The notes beneath the pieces are model-generated. The model was not told the DNA's origin, did not search any database, and was given only the letters and a program-made list of their open reading frames with translations. Made by a program: the position numbers and the translations under genes. A DNA stretch of 64,000 nucleotides from Vreelandella subglaciescola (lineage in GTDB: Bacteria; Pseudomonadota; Gammaproteobacteria; Pseudomonadales; Halomonadaceae): contig NZ_LT670847.1 in assembly GCF_900142895.1 (NCBI RefSeq), positions 1,364,001 through 1,428,000 on the forward strand, in the 5' to 3' direction. This document shows positions 1 through 9,925 of this stretch, one piece after another (the stretch's first letter is position 1; every line of letters starts with the position of its first letter).

Positions 1-31
1 CAGCCGTGACGCAAAAGCCCGACGTAAAAAC

Positions 32-673
32 CTAGATCAGCGCCAGCTGGCGAGCCACCGGAGCGAAGCTGCGACGGTGCTCGTCAAGCGGCCCCAGACG
101 CTCAAGGGCGGCCATGTGCGCCTGGGTAGGATAGCCCTTGTGGCGGGCAAAGCCGTAGTCGGGGTAGCGCGCGTCCAGCTCAAACATCTGGGCGTCGCGG
201 GCCACCTTGGCAAGTATCGAGGCGGCGGCAATGGCCGCGTGGCGGGCATCGCCCTTGACCACCGCCTGCCCCGGTAGCGTATGCCCCGGCAGGCGGTTGC
301 CGTCCACCAGCAGATACTCCGCCGCGGGCGCCAGGGCGTCAATCGCGCGGCGCATGGCCAGATGCGTGGCGTGGTAAATATTCAGCGCATCCACTTCGGC
401 CGCGCTGGCCTCGGCCACGGCAAAGCTCAACGCGTGCTCACGAATCTCGATGTCCAGCGCTTCGCGGCGCCTCGCGCTGAGTTTTTTCGAATCGGTTAGT
501 CCGGCGATCGGCCGCGACGGGTCAAGGATCACGGCGGCCGCCACCACGCTGCCGATCAGCGGCCCGCGCCCGACTTCGTCGATGCCGGCCAGCCGCTCGC
601 CCTGATAGGCAATCTCGAGCGGGGCGTACTCAACGGCGGTGCGCTTGGCCTTGGGGCGTTCGGCGTGACTCAT
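32..673 (-). CDS. rnhB: Ribonuclease HII
   Basis: Cleaves RNA in RNA/DNA hybrids 5' to a ribonucleotide embedded in DNA, which starts ribonucleotide excision repair in the cytoplasm. The 213-residue product carries [10 protein letters not shown] with metal-binding D32 and E33, a further acidic residue in LLVDGN, and the conserved ILAKVARD stretch. About 25 residues precede the core fold, more than in many relatives. Its ATG overlaps the lpxB stop as ATGA, so it is probably translated from the lipid A transcript. In related bacteria dnaE comes next; only 31 bases of this window lie beyond the stop codon. Confidence 0.96.
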   Translation of the reverse strand: MSHAERPKAKRTAVEYAPLEIAYQGERLAGIDEVGRGPLIGSVVAAAVILDPSRPIAGLTDSKKLSARRREALDIEIREHALSFAVAEASAAEVDALNIYHATHLAMRRAIDALAPAAEYLLVDGNRLPGHTLPGQAVVKGDARHAAIAAASILAKVARDAQMFELDARYPDYGFARHKGYPTQAHMAALERLGPLDEHRRSFAPVARQLALI

Positions 674-1854
674 GGCGGCTCCTCATTGAACGACGCCTGA
701 TTGAGCGACTGCCCTGCCGCCAGCGCCTCGATGGCGTCAACCGCGCGGGCGCTGGCGCCGCGCTGAAGCGCGGCGTGCATAGTGGCAAAGCGTGCCTCCA
801 GCGCGGCGCGCTCATCGGCATCATCCAGCATCGCGGACAGCGACTCGGCAATCGTCTCGGGCGTGGCGGCGTCCTGGATCAGCTCGGGCACGATGGCCTC
901 GCCGGCGATGAGGTTGGGCAGCGAAATCCACGGCGTTTTCACCAGCCGCTTGGCCAGCCAGTGTGTCGCCGGGGCCATTTTATACGCCACCAGCATCGCC
1001 CGGTGGCAAAGCATGGCTTCCAGCGCAGCGGTGCCCGAGGTCAGCAGTACCGCATCGCTTGCCACCATCGCTTCGCGGGACTGACCGTCGACCAGCGTGA
1101 TCCGTGCGGCAAGCGCCGGATGCTCGGCCAACAGCGCGGCAAGCGCCTCGTGCCGAGCGGGGCTGGCTGCGGGAATCACCACCTGCAATGCCTCAAAGCG
1201 GCGGCACAGCGCCTCGGCGGCGGCCAGAAACGTCGTCCCCATAAAGCGGATTTCGCTTGCCCGTGAGCCCGGCAGAATCGCCAGCGTCAGCGCCTCGGGC
1301 GTAAGCCCCAGCGCCTTGCGCGCGGCCTGACGATCGTTCTCCAACGGCATTTCGTCGGCCAGCGGATGGCCGACAAACGCCACCGGCACGCGGTGCTCGC
1401 GGTAAAAATCGGCCTCGAAAGGCAGCAGGGTCAGCATCGCATCGACCGAACGGGCAATGCCTTTTACCCGCCCCTGACGCCACGCCCATACCGAGGGACT
1501 GACGTAGTGCGCGGTGGTGATGCCCGTGCTGCGCAGCGCGCGCTCAAGCCCCAGATTGAAATCCGGGGCGTCGATGCCCAGCATCACGTCGGGCTGCCAC
1601 GCCAGCGCGTCGGCTTTCAGGGTGCGGCGCACGCGCAGCAGTTCGGGAAGATGCTTGACCACCTCCACCAGCCCCATGACCGACAGCGTTTCCAGCGCAA
1701 AGCAGCTGTGCATGCCCTCGGCGAGCATGCGCGGGCCGCCGATGCCACGAAACGCGACGCCGGGGTGGCGCGCCTTGAGTTCACGCATCACACCAGCGCC
1801 GAGAATATCGCCGGACAGCTCGCCGGCCACGATGTAGATACGCGTAAGCGCCAT
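670..1854 (-). CDS. lpxB: Lipid-A-disaccharide synthase
   Basis: Glycosyltransferase (GT19) that joins UDP-2,3-diacylglucosamine to 2,3-diacylglucosamine-1-phosphate, giving the beta-1,6-linked lipid A disaccharide at the inner face of the cytoplasmic membrane. The 394 residues match the family length. The N-terminal [15 protein letters not shown] motif and the central [10 protein letters not shown] and [12 protein letters not shown] nucleotide-sugar motifs are visible. The gene lies 43 bp after lpxA and overlaps rnhB by 4 bp, the usual lpxD-fabZ-lpxA-lpxB-rnhB order, so one transcript supplies most early lipid A steps. Confidence 0.97.
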   Translation of the reverse strand: MALTRIYIVAGELSGDILGAGVMRELKARHPGVAFRGIGGPRMLAEGMHSCFALETLSVMGLVEVVKHLPELLRVRRTLKADALAWQPDVMLGIDAPDFNLGLERALRSTGITTAHYVSPSVWAWRQGRVKGIARSVDAMLTLLPFEADFYREHRVPVAFVGHPLADEMPLENDRQAARKALGLTPEALTLAILPGSRASEIRFMGTTFLAAAEALCRRFEALQVVIPAASPARHEALAALLAEHPALAARITLVDGQSREAMVASDAVLLTSGTAALEAMLCHRAMLVAYKMAPATHWLAKRLVKTPWISLPNLIAGEAIVPELIQDAATPETIAESLSAMLDDADERAALEARFATMHAALQRGASARAVDAIEALAAGQSLNQASFNEEPP

Positions 1855-1897
1855 GACAGGACTCGCCTCTTAACGCACCATTCTTAACGGGCTTTTT

Positions 1898-2665
1898 TTA
1901 ACGGACGATGCCGCGCGTCGAGCATTCGATGGACGCCGCAAAGCGCTCCACTTCGGCCGTCGTATAGCGTTCGCGCATGGTGCCCAACGCTTGCTCCACG
2001 GTCAGCCCCTGACGATAGACCAGCTTGTAGGACTCGTTCAGTTCCTTGATCGCCTCGCGGCTGAAACCGCGGCGCTTGAGCCCTATCGCGTTCAGCCCGT
2101 GGGCCTGGGCGGGGTTGCCGGTGATCATGATGAAGGCGGGCGTATCTTTGGTGATGATCGCGCCGCCGCCGGCCATGGCGTGTTCGCCGAAATGGCAGAA
2201 CTGGTGTACCGCCGAGAGCCCGCCGATAATCGCGAAATCGCCCAGCGTTACATGCCCGGCAAGCGTCACCTGATTGGCCAGAATGCAGTCGTCACCAATG
2301 ATGCAGTCGTGGCCAACGTGCACGTAGGCCATCAGCAGGTTGCGCGAGCCGATGGTCGTCTCGCCGCGATCCTGCACCGTTCCCCGGTGCAGGGTCACGC
2401 CTTCGCGGATGACGTTGTCGTCGCCCATCACTAACCGAGTGGGTTCGCCGGCGTATTTCTTGTCCTGGCAGTCTTCACCCACCGAGGCAAATTGAAAAAT
2501 ACGCGTGCGTTCCCCGAGCGTTGTCGGGCCTTTGATAACCACGTGGGGGCCGATGACGGAGCCGGCGCCGATAGTGACATCGGGGCCGATCACGCTGAAC
2601 GGACCGACCTCGACGTCATCGGCCAGGCGTGCCGACGCATCAACTAAAGCAGTAGGATGAATCAA
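1898..2665 (-). CDS. lpxA: UDP-N-acetylglucosamine acyltransferase LpxA
   Basis: Transfers an R-3-hydroxyacyl chain from acyl carrier protein to the 3-OH of UDP-GlcNAc, the first step of lipid A synthesis. The protein (255 residues) is a left-handed beta-helix of hexapeptide repeats, with a HVGHDC segment that should contain the catalytic His, followed by the alpha-helical C-terminal domain. The reading frame starts with TTG ([11 protein letters not shown]) rather than ATG. That start overlaps the fabZ stop as TTGA and is preceded by a GGAAGGTGG ribosome binding site, so this weak start seems real and is probably translationally coupled to fabZ. Confidence 0.96.
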   Translation of the reverse strand: MIHPTALVDASARLADDVEVGPFSVIGPDVTIGAGSVIGPHVVIKGPTTLGERTRIFQFASVGEDCQDKKYAGEPTRLVMGDDNVIREGVTLHRGTVQDRGETTIGSRNLLMAYVHVGHDCIIGDDCILANQVTLAGHVTLGDFAIIGGLSAVHQFCHFGEHAMAGGGAIITKDTPAFIMITGNPAQAHGLNAIGLKRRGFSREAIKELNESYKLVYRQGLTVEQALGTMRERYTTAEVERFAASIECSTRGIVR

Positions 2666-3105
2666 GCCACCTTCCTCTCGGCACAGGTAATTTCCGCTTC
2701 GCAGGCCAATTCGCCATCTACCGTGGCGCGGCAGGCAAACTTCCAGATGCCGCGCTTGCCGCGAATCACGTTGGCTTCAAGCGTCAGCTGGTCGCCGGGC
2801 ATGACCGGACGCTTGAAGCGCACCTTGTCGCTGCCCACAAGGTAGTAGACATAGCCATCGGCCGGGCGCTTATTGACGGTTTTGAAGCCCAGAATACCGC
2901 AGGCCTGAGCCAGCGCTTCGACCACCAGCACGCCGGGCATGATCGGATGATGGGGGAAATGGCCGTTGAAAAACGGCTCGTTGATGCTGACGTTCTTGTA
3001 TCCCACGATGGTTTCGCCTTCGACCAGCTGCGTCACCCGATCCACCAGTAAAAACGGGTAACGGTGGGGCAAGTATTCGCGAATTTCGTTGATATCCATA
3101 ACCAT
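2662..3105 (-). CDS. fabZ: 3-hydroxyacyl-ACP dehydratase FabZ
   Basis: Hot-dog-fold dehydratase of fatty acid elongation; it competes with LpxA for 3-hydroxyacyl-ACP and so balances phospholipid against lipid A. The 147 residues include [20 protein letters not shown] and the catalytic region [19 protein letters not shown], with the active-site His and Glu. I chose the ATG at 3103-3105 because AGAGGT lies about 7 bases upstream and the protein then aligns with the Pseudomonas start; an ATG two codons later is also possible. A longer reading frame upstream has no support. It sits between lpxD and lpxA, overlapping lpxA by 4 bp. Confidence 0.96.
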   Translation of the reverse strand: MVMDINEIREYLPHRYPFLLVDRVTQLVEGETIVGYKNVSINEPFFNGHFPHHPIMPGVLVVEALAQACGILGFKTVNKRPADGYVYYLVGSDKVRFKRPVMPGDQLTLEANVIRGKRGIWKFACRATVDGELACEAEITCAERKVA

Positions 3106-3123
3106 CGTAGCAACCTCTAAATG

Positions 3124-3148
3124 ACAAAATACCCGGATAGAACCGGGT
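3124..3148 (-). terminator. Terminator-like hairpin between lpxD and fabZ
   Basis: A 6-bp GC-rich stem (ACCCGG, 6-base loop, CCGGGT, 3131-3148) is followed on the minus strand by ATTTTGTCATTT. It lies in the 137-bp gap between lpxD and fabZ and could attenuate rather than fully stop read-through. The T tract is broken, so confidence is moderate. Confidence 0.45.
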
Positions 3149-3242
3149 GATTCCAGCGCTCCCGCCGGCAAAAAAGCAGTGGATTATACCGCGCTGCCCG
3201 AAGGCCTCAAGCGCCCCAGCGTGAAAACCCGCGGGCAACGTT

Positions 3243-4274
3243 TCAGTCGCGATGTTTTTCCAGCCGCGCCAATCGCTTGGCAATATCGTCCAGCTGCTTG
3301 AAACGCACCGCGTTTTTACGCCACTGATGGTTTTCCATGGCGCCGGTACCCGAGGAGTAAACGCCGGACGCATGGATCGAGTTGGTGACCAGGCTCATGC
3401 CCGTCACCTGCACGCCGTCGCACAGGGTCAAATGGCCGGAAAGCCCGACTCCGCCGCCCAGCATGCAGTGTTTGCCCACCCGCGTGGAACCGGCAATGCC
3501 CACGCAGCCCGCAAGCGCGCTGTGGTCACCGATCTGCACGTTATGGGCAATCTGTACCTGGCTGTCGATTTTGACATCGCTGCCAATCAGGGTATCGCCA
3601 AGCGCTCCGCGATCGATACTCGAGCAGCTGCCCACTTCCACGTCGTCGCCCAGCACCACGCCGCCAAGCTGGGCAATCTTGTGCCAGGCGCCGCCATCGT
3701 GGGCAAAGCCGAAGCCGTCGCCGCCGATCACGCAGCCGCTGTGGAGTATCGCCCGCTTGCCAATCACCACGCCGTGACACACCGTGACGTTGGCGTGCAG
3801 CCGCGTGCCCTCGCCGAGCTGACTGTCGGCGCCTACCACGCTGCCCGGCCCGACGACCACGCGCTCGCCAAGCACCGCGCCCGACTCGATCACGGCATTG
3901 GCCGCCACGCACGTGCCTTCGCCCAGGGTCGCGTCGTCAGCGACTACCGCTGCGGGGTGAATGCCCGTGCGATCCCGCGCCGGCAGCGGATCAAACAGCT
4001 GCGACAGCCGAGCATAGCCGAGGTAGGGATTATCCAGCTCCAGCCGCGGTACCGGGCAGGTCTTGCTGTGCTCCGGATGCAGCAGCACGGCGCCGGCGCG
4101 GGTGGTGGCCAGGTCCTTGAGGTAGGCGCGGTTGGTCAGAAACGCGATCTGATCGGGCTCTGCGTCTTTAAGCGTCGCCAAACCGCGAATGGGCGTTTGT
4201 GCGTTACCGCTCAAGGGCACACCCAGATGGCGAGCGATATCCGCAAGAGTCAGAGAATGGGAAGCGTGCGTCAT
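3243..4274 (-). CDS. lpxD: UDP-3-O-(3-hydroxyacyl)glucosamine N-acyltransferase LpxD
   Basis: Adds the second 3-hydroxyacyl chain to UDP-3-acyl-glucosamine, the third step of lipid A synthesis. The product (343 residues) has an N-terminal uridine-binding domain, a hexapeptide-repeat beta-helix (VIGGDGFGFAHD, QIAHNVQIGDHSALAG with the catalytic His) and a C-terminal coiled helix ending in LDDIAKRLARLEKH. I took the ATG at 4272-4274 (MTHASHSLTL); a GTG at 4313 would add 13 residues but has no ribosome binding site. The gene is 48 bp downstream of skp in the bamA-skp-lpxD-fabZ arrangement. Confidence 0.95.
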   Translation of the reverse strand: MTHASHSLTLADIARHLGVPLSGNAQTPIRGLATLKDAEPDQIAFLTNRAYLKDLATTRAGAVLLHPEHSKTCPVPRLELDNPYLGYARLSQLFDPLPARDRTGIHPAAVVADDATLGEGTCVAANAVIESGAVLGERVVVGPGSVVGADSQLGEGTRLHANVTVCHGVVIGKRAILHSGCVIGGDGFGFAHDGGAWHKIAQLGGVVLGDDVEVGSCSSIDRGALGDTLIGSDVKIDSQVQIAHNVQIGDHSALAGCVGIAGSTRVGKHCMLGGGVGLSGHLTLCDGVQVTGMSLVTNSIHASGVYSSGTGAMENHQWRKNAVRFKQLDDIAKRLARLEKHRD

Positions 4275-4322
4275 AAGAGCCCAGAAATGCTGGCGGTGCG
4301 GCCCATGCCGCACCGGAGAAAA

Positions 4323-4823
4323 TTAGTTCAGCGAGTTGAAGACCTGCGTAACCTCATCGGTGAGGTTGGGCAGGTCCATGGAAGAATGCAACACGCCCTG
4401 CGGCTCGACCAGAATATCGATACCGTGACGGGCAATGACCTCGTCCACGGCTTTCTCAAGCATCGGTTCGGCCTGCTTCAGAAACTGCTTTTCCGAGCGC
4501 TGCTGTGCGGTCAGCACTTCGCGGCGCAGCGTTTCAAACCGGCGGCCTTTCTGCTGCAACTCGCTCATCAGACGCTGGCGCTCGGATTCCGACATCACAT
4601 CGCCTTCGCTTTGCAGGCGCTGCTGCAGGCTTTGCAGTTCATTGCCCAGGCTTTTCGCCTCGCTTTGTTGAGCGCCCACTTCGCCTTCCAGCCGGCTCAG
4701 GGAGGTCTGTGCCGACTCGGTGTTCATCAGCGCGGCACGCCAGTCAAGCACGGCGACTTCTGCCGCGTACGCCGGTACCGCCATGACCCCAAACAACATT
4801 ACCGCTGCTATCAGTTTACGCAT
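4323..4823 (-). CDS. skp: Periplasmic chaperone Skp/OmpH
   Basis: Periplasmic holdase that receives unfolded outer-membrane proteins from the Sec translocon and delivers them towards the Bam complex. The 166-residue precursor starts with a 20-residue signal peptide ending VPAYA. The rest is dominated by charged Gln/Glu/Lys/Arg-rich helices (about 45-125), as expected for the tentacle arms of the Skp trimer, and a short beta-forming C terminus. A good AAGGAGTG site precedes the ATG. It follows bamA by 56 bp, its usual partner. Confidence 0.93.
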   Translation of the reverse strand: MRKLIAAVMLFGVMAVPAYAAEVAVLDWRAALMNTESAQTSLSRLEGEVGAQQSEAKSLGNELQSLQQRLQSEGDVMSESERQRLMSELQQKGRRFETLRREVLTAQQRSEKQFLKQAEPMLEKAVDEVIARHGIDILVEPQGVLHSSMDLPNLTDEVTQVFNSLN

Positions 4824-4879
4824 GCTACATCACTCCTTGTGGGTACGAACGCGTGGGTAAGCTTACCTATCCCGCCGCG

Positions 4880-7228
4880 TTAAAACGACTGACCCAGCGA
4901 GAACTGGAAAAACTCGGTGTCGTCTTCGCTTTTGTCATTGATCGGCTTGGCCACGCTGAAGGTCAACGGACCAACCGGCGTCAGCCAGGCAAGGCCGATG
5001 CCCGCGCTGTAGCGCAGCTCGCCCAGATCAACGCCCGAGCTGCAGTTCTGCCGCGCCTCGTCATCGTCCAGTACGTCATAGCAGGAGGTCAGGAAGGTAT
5101 TACCGGCATCCACGAACAGCGAGGTTTGCATGGAATCCTGATTTTCCACGAACGGCATCGGGAACAGCACCTCAGCGCTGCCCTCAACCAGCACGTTGCC
5201 GCCCAGGGTGCGGTCACGACCGCCCTCGCGTTTGGGCGTGGTGCGCTGGCCCAGGGTGTTGGAGGTAAAGCCGCGCACCGAGCCCAGCCCGCCGGCGTAG
5301 AAGTTTTCATAGAAAGGATACGGTTCACCGCCGCCGAAAGTGTCGGCATAGCCCAGATTGCCGGAGAACTTGAGCGACCAGAGGTCGTCGTCATCCAGCG
5401 GAAACAGCTGCTGGGCACGGGCGCGGAACTTGTAATAGCTGACGTCGCTGCCCGGTGCGGCGGTTTCGAACGACACGCGCTGGTAGCTGCCGTCGGTGGG
5501 CATGATGCCGCGGTTAAGGTCGTTGCGTGTCCAACTGGCGGTGAGCTTCACGGCTTCCGCACTGTCGCCTTCGTCTTCCACGTAGCGCTCGATTTCCGAC
5601 GCCGTGTCGAAGTACGTCTTGACCTTGAGGCTTTCAGCGCTGGCGCCGAAGTTCAGCCGGGAAAGCTCGCTGATCGGATAACCAAAGTTGATACCCGCGC
5701 CGAAGGAATCGGTGGAATAGGTGGAAATATCCGAGTCTTCGTAGTCGGTTTCACGGTAGAAGACGTTATAGCCCCGGGAGATACCGTTGATCGTCCAGTA
5801 CGGATCGGTAAAGCCGAAGTTGACGCTGGTAAAGGTATCGCTGCGCTGGGCCCCCAGGTTGACGCGGTTGCCCGTGCCCAGAAAGTTTTTCTGCGACAGC
5901 GACGCGCCGTAGATGACACCGGCACTTTGTGAAAAGCCGACACTTGCCGACACCGAGCCCGACGGCTGTTCTTCCACCTCGTAGGTGACGTCCAGCTTGT
6001 TGGGCTCGCCGGGGACGCGCTGGGTATCCACCTCGACCTGGCTGAAAAAGCCGAGGCGGTTGAGGCGCTGACGCGACTGGGTGATGGCATCGGTGGACGC
6101 CGGCGCGCCTTCCATTTGCGTCATCTCGCGGCGCAGCACTTCATCCTGGGTGGTGGTATTGCCCTTGAACTCGATGCGCCGAACGTAGGTACGCTCACCG
6201 GGCTCAACGTTGAGCACCAGGTCCACCGTCTGGTCAGCGTTCATTTCAGGCCTGCTCTTAACTTCGGCAAAAGCAAAGCCTTCGGCGCCCAGCCGCTTGC
6301 GCAGCGCTTCGGTGGAGGCGTTGAGCTTGCTGCGCGAAAACTGCTGGCCGGACTTGATTTCAAGCAGGTCGCGCGCCTCGCTTTCCTTGAGGGTCAGGTC
6401 CCCGGCAAAGCGAATGTTGCCCACGCGGTATTGTTCGCCTTCATCCACGTTCAGGGTGATGTAGATGTCGGTTTTTTCCGGCCCGATGGATACCTGCGTC
6501 GAGGTCACTTCAAAGTTGGCGTAGCCGCGGTCCAGATACCAGGAGCGCAGCCGCTCGATATCCCCGGCCAGCGCCTGGCGCGAATATTCATCGCTGGAAA
6601 ACCAGCCAAAGAGCATGCCCGGCCGGTCTTCAAGCTCGAACAGGTCGCTCAGGGTTTCGTTGTCAAAAGCGCGGTTGCCGACGATGTTGATTTGACGAAT
6701 CTTGGCCACATCGCCTTCGTTGATATTGATATTGACCTGCACGCGGCCGGTATCGATTTCTTCAATCTCGGCATCAATGCTTGCACTGTAGCGCCCCTGG
6801 GACTGGTAGACGCTTTCCAGCTCGCGCTGGATTTCTTCCAGAGTGGAAAGCTCCAGCACCTGGCCTTCGGCAAGCCCGGCTTCGGTCAGCCCCTTGCGCA
6901 GGTCATCTTCGGCAATCTGCTCGTTGCCGCTGATATCAAGCCTGGCGATCGTCGGCCGCTCGACGACCTTGATCACCAGCACGTCGCCTTCGCGCGCCAG
7001 GGAGACGTCGTCAAACAGTCCGGTGGCAAACAGTTCGCGAGCGGCATCCGCCAGCTCGCGCTCGCTTACCGTATCGCTCGCGCTTACCGGAAAGGCGTTA
7101 AAGACCGAGGCGGCGGATACCCGCTTGAGTCCTTCTACACGAATGTCGGAAACGTCAAAGGGTTGTGCCTGGGCGCTGCCGGCCGCGGCCAGCAAAAATG
7201 CTGCCATTCCTAGGGTCTTTATTTTCAT
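4880..7228 (-). CDS. bamA: Outer membrane protein assembly factor BamA
   Basis: Omp85-family core of the Bam complex that folds beta-barrel proteins into the outer membrane. The 782-residue precursor has a signal peptide (MKIKTLGMAAFLLAAAGSAQA), then five POTRA domains (about 22-420) beginning FDVSDIRVEGLKRVS, then a 16-strand barrel with the conserved GSVRGF loop near residue 650 and a C-terminal aromatic, FSLGQSF. I start at the ATG at 7226-7228 because it gives a proper signal peptide; a longer frame adds 25 residues with no leader character. A possible own promoter lies upstream at 7276-7303. Confidence 0.97.
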   Translation of the reverse strand: MKIKTLGMAAFLLAAAGSAQAQPFDVSDIRVEGLKRVSAASVFNAFPVSASDTVSERELADAARELFATGLFDDVSLAREGDVLVIKVVERPTIARLDISGNEQIAEDDLRKGLTEAGLAEGQVLELSTLEEIQRELESVYQSQGRYSASIDAEIEEIDTGRVQVNININEGDVAKIRQINIVGNRAFDNETLSDLFELEDRPGMLFGWFSSDEYSRQALAGDIERLRSWYLDRGYANFEVTSTQVSIGPEKTDIYITLNVDEGEQYRVGNIRFAGDLTLKESEARDLLEIKSGQQFSRSKLNASTEALRKRLGAEGFAFAEVKSRPEMNADQTVDLVLNVEPGERTYVRRIEFKGNTTTQDEVLRREMTQMEGAPASTDAITQSRQRLNRLGFFSQVEVDTQRVPGEPNKLDVTYEVEEQPSGSVSASVGFSQSAGVIYGASLSQKNFLGTGNRVNLGAQRSDTFTSVNFGFTDPYWTINGISRGYNVFYRETDYEDSDISTYSTDSFGAGINFGYPISELSRLNFGASAESLKVKTYFDTASEIERYVEDEGDSAEAVKLTASWTRNDLNRGIMPTDGSYQRVSFETAAPGSDVSYYKFRARAQQLFPLDDDDLWSLKFSGNLGYADTFGGGEPYPFYENFYAGGLGSVRGFTSNTLGQRTTPKREGGRDRTLGGNVLVEGSAEVLFPMPFVENQDSMQTSLFVDAGNTFLTSCYDVLDDDEARQNCSSGVDLGELRYSAGIGLAWLTPVGPLTFSVAKPINDKSEDDTEFFQFSLGQSF

Positions 7229-7275
7229 GCAGTCAGTTCGCTCGCGTTGGTCTGCCCACCGTATCAGACAGGCAC

Positions 7276-7303
7276 CATATACATTTGTGCAGGCGGATGA
7301 CAA
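7276..7303 (-). promoter_or_regulatory. Possible sigma-70 promoter for bamA
   Basis: On the minus strand TTGTCA (7298-7303) and TATATG (7276-7281) are separated by 16 bp, about 50 bases before the bamA start. The -35 matches 5 of 6 consensus bases, the -10 only 4 of 6. I saw no sigma-E type GGAACTT/TCTGA pair here, although bamA is sigma-E regulated in enterics. Confidence 0.35.
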
Positions 7304-7327
7304 GGCACCCCGCCTTTACACGCGTCA

Positions 7328-8686
7328 TTACCACAGGCGCATCAGGTCAAAATATAGCGCCATCAGCATCAGCGTCCCGACCATCGCCAGGCCAATGCGC
7401 AGCCCTATTCCCTGTGCCCGCTCGGAAACGGGACGCCCCCGCACAAGCTCGACGACATAGTAAAGCAAATGCCCGCCGTCCAGCACCGGAATCGGCAGCA
7501 GGTTAAGCACGCCAAGGCTGATGGAGAGGTACGCCAGAAAGCCGACAAAGGCGTCAAGCCCGGCCCGCGCCGAATCGCCGGAGATCTTGGCAATCGTGAT
7601 CGGCCCGGACAGATTCGACGGCGAAATCAGCCCCACCAGCATCTTGCGGATGGAGTCCAGCGTGAGCAGCGTCATCTCGCCGGTGCGTGAGAGCGCCTCG
7701 CCCACGGCCTCAACCGGGCCAAAGCGAATCTCACGACGTAATTCGTCAGGCCACTCAACCGGCTGTACACCCGCGCCGATATAGCCGATTTCCGCGCCGC
7801 TTTCCAGCGGATGGCTGCCGGGGGTCAGCGTCATCGCACGGGCTTCACCGCTGCGTATCACACTGATTTCAAGCGCGCGCCCAGCGCTTTGGCGCACGTG
7901 CTCAACAAAGGCCATCCAGTCGTCGATGGCCTCGCCGTTGACCTCAACAATGCGGTCGCCCACCTCAAGGCCCGCCTGCGCCGCCGCTTCGCCACTGATG
8001 ATCTGGCCCAGCACCGGCGGAAATGCCGGCTGCCAGGGCGTGATGCCCAGCGACTTCAGTGGCCTTGGCGGGTTCTGACGCACCATATAGCGCTCGACCG
8101 CAAGGGTATAGCGCCGCGGCTCGTTGGTCGCTTCCGGGCGCGCCTCGATGGCCAGTTCGCCATCATGGCCAATCAGCCCCACCAGCGCCAGGTTAACGTC
8201 TTCCCAGGAGCTCACTGCCTCGCCCTGTACGCCGGTCAGCTCGTCGCCGTGGCGCAGCCCGGCTTCAAAGGCCGGCGATTGCGGCGCTACCGCGCCCACC
8301 TTGGGCACGACCACAGAGGTGCCCGCCACAAACAGGGCCCAGTAGGCGACAATCGCCAGCAGGAAATTGGCCGCCGGGCCGGCGATCACCACGGCGATAC
8401 GCTGCAGCACAGGTTTGCGGTTGAAGGCGCGGTGCTGCTCTTCCGGCGGCACCGGCGCTTCCCGCTCGTCGAGCATTTTCACGTAGCCGCCCAGCGGAAT
8501 GGCGGCCACGGCAAATTCGGTGCCGTGGCGATCCACCCGCGACCACAGCGGCTTGCCAAAGCCGACGCTGAAGCGCAGCACCTTGATCCCGCAGCGGCGC
8601 GCTACCCAGAAATGCCCGAACTCATGGAACGTGACCAAAAGCCCCAACACCACAATAACCGCCAGAATGTTCTGTATCAGGCCCAT
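7328..8686 (-). CDS. rseP: RIP metalloprotease RseP (site-2 protease)
   Basis: Intramembrane zinc protease of the inner membrane that cleaves anti-sigma-E factor RseA after DegS and also clears signal peptides. The 452 residues have the HEFGH zinc motif in the first transmembrane helix (about 21-25), periplasmic PDZ domains (segments around GAVAPQSPAFEAGLRHGDEL and ISGEAAAQAGLEVGDRIVEV), and the second active-site motif NLLPIPVLDGGHL near the C terminus. It lies between dxr and bamA as in Pseudomonas and enterics, 33 bp after dxr. Confidence 0.97.
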   Translation of the reverse strand: MGLIQNILAVIVVLGLLVTFHEFGHFWVARRCGIKVLRFSVGFGKPLWSRVDRHGTEFAVAAIPLGGYVKMLDEREAPVPPEEQHRAFNRKPVLQRIAVVIAGPAANFLLAIVAYWALFVAGTSVVVPKVGAVAPQSPAFEAGLRHGDELTGVQGEAVSSWEDVNLALVGLIGHDGELAIEARPEATNEPRRYTLAVERYMVRQNPPRPLKSLGITPWQPAFPPVLGQIISGEAAAQAGLEVGDRIVEVNGEAIDDWMAFVEHVRQSAGRALEISVIRSGEARAMTLTPGSHPLESGAEIGYIGAGVQPVEWPDELRREIRFGPVEAVGEALSRTGEMTLLTLDSIRKMLVGLISPSNLSGPITIAKISGDSARAGLDAFVGFLAYLSISLGVLNLLPIPVLDGGHLLYYVVELVRGRPVSERAQGIGLRIGLAMVGTLMLMALYFDLMRLW

Positions 8687-8719
8687 CGGCTGTTCTCTCC
8701 TGCGCGCTTGCTGCGCGGG

Positions 8720-9925
8720 TTAACGTCGCGGTGCACCGTGGTGAACCACACGCCGGGCGGCGGCATCGCGCGCCCGACGGTCGGCGTCGACAATCGCCTC
8801 AAGGCTTGCCGCCTGCGCCACCGGCTCGCTCTCAAGCACGTCTTCCACCACCCTGGCAATCGCTGCAAACCCCAGGCGCTGATCCAGAAAGGCGTCAACG
8901 GCAATCTCGTTGGCCGCGTTGAGCACGGCAGGCGCCGTACCGCCGGCAAGCATGGCCTCGCGCGCCAGCCGCAGGCAGGGAAAACGCGCCTCATCGGGGC
9001 GCTCAAAATCCAGCTGCGCCACCTGAAACAAATCCAGCGGCTTGACGCCGGCATCGATGCGTTCAGGAAAGGCCAGGCCGTAGGCAATCGGCGTACGCAT
9101 ATCGGGATTGCCCATTTGCGCAATCACCGAGCCGTCATCATAGGCCACCATGGAGTGAACAACACTTTGCGGGTGCACTACCACCTGCACCTGCTCGGGG
9201 GTGGCATCAAACAGCCAGCAGGCCTCGATCAGCTCAAGGCCCTTGTTCATCAGCGTAGCGCTATCGACCGAGATCTTGCGCCCCATCGACCAGTTGGGGT
9301 GCGCGCAGGCTTCATCCGGCGTGACCCGCTCAAGGGCTTCTCCGCTCAGGTGACGCAGCGGTCCGCCCGAGGCGGTCAGCAGCAGCTGTGATACGCCGTG
9401 GCAGGAAAGTCCGCCGCGGTGCTCAGCGGGTAGACACTGGTAGATGGCGTTATGTTCCGAATCAATCGGCAGCAGCGTCGCGCCGGAGGCCGCCACGGCG
9501 TCCATGAACAGCGCGCCACTCATCACCAGCGCTTCTTTATTCGCCAGCAGCACACGCTTGCCGGCCTTGGCCGCCGCCATTGCCGGCAGCAGCCCCGCGC
9601 CGCCCACAATCGCTGCCATCACGGTATCTACCGCGCTATCGCGAGCTACCTCGCACAGCGCCTCAACGCCGGCGGTAACGGCCGCGGCCACGCCCGCCGT
9701 TTTCAGTTCGCGGCGTAGCCAGACGGCATCCGCCTCAGTGGCAAGCACTGCCACCTCGGGGCGGTGCACCAGGCACTGCGCCAGCAGCGCCTCGCGGGAG
9801 GTGTGCGCCGTCAGCGCATGCACGCAATAACGCTCAGGATGGCGAGCAATCACGTCCAGCGTACTGGTGCCCACGGAGCCCGTAGACCCCAGCACGGTTA
9901 CGCGGCGAACGGCGGCGTCCGTCAT
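8720..9925 (-). CDS. dxr: 1-deoxy-D-xylulose 5-phosphate reductoisomerase
   Basis: Converts 1-deoxy-D-xylulose 5-phosphate to 2-C-methyl-D-erythritol 4-phosphate with NADPH, the committed step of the MEP isoprenoid pathway. The 401-residue product has an N-terminal dinucleotide-binding motif [18 protein letters not shown] and the metal/substrate motif [15 protein letters not shown]. The ATG overlaps the cdsA stop by 4 bp. The neighbouring uppS consumes the pathway's end products, so carrier-lipid supply is grouped here. The order cdsA-dxr-rseP is the Pseudomonas rather than the E. coli arrangement. Confidence 0.97.
   Translation of the reverse strand: MTDAAVRRVTVLGSTGSVGTSTLDVIARHPERYCVHALTAHTSREALLAQCLVHRPEVAVLATEADAVWLRRELKTAGVAAAVTAGVEALCEVARDSAVDTVMAAIVGGAGLLPAMAAAKAGKRVLLANKEALVMSGALFMDAVAASGATLLPIDSEHNAIYQCLPAEHRGGLSCHGVSQLLLTASGGPLRHLSGEALERVTPDEACAHPNWSMGRKISVDSATLMNKGLELIEACWLFDATPEQVQVVVHPQSVVHSMVAYDDGSVIAQMGNPDMRTPIAYGLAFPERIDAGVKPLDLFQVAQLDFERPDEARFPCLRLAREAMLAGGTAPAVLNAANEIAVDAFLDQRLGFAAIARVVEDVLESEPVAQAASLEAIVDADRRARDAAARRVVHHGAPRR

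Noticed and set aside
3252..4883. Very long plus-strand open frame (543 codons) opposite lpxD and skp
   Set aside because: It is antisense to two certain genes, is rich in His, Arg, Ala and Gln as expected from a shadow frame in G+C-rich DNA, and shows no domain.
7811..9391. Plus-strand open frame of 526 codons opposite rseP and dxr
   Set aside because: Crosses the boundary of two well-supported minus-strand genes, with composition of a reverse-frame shadow.
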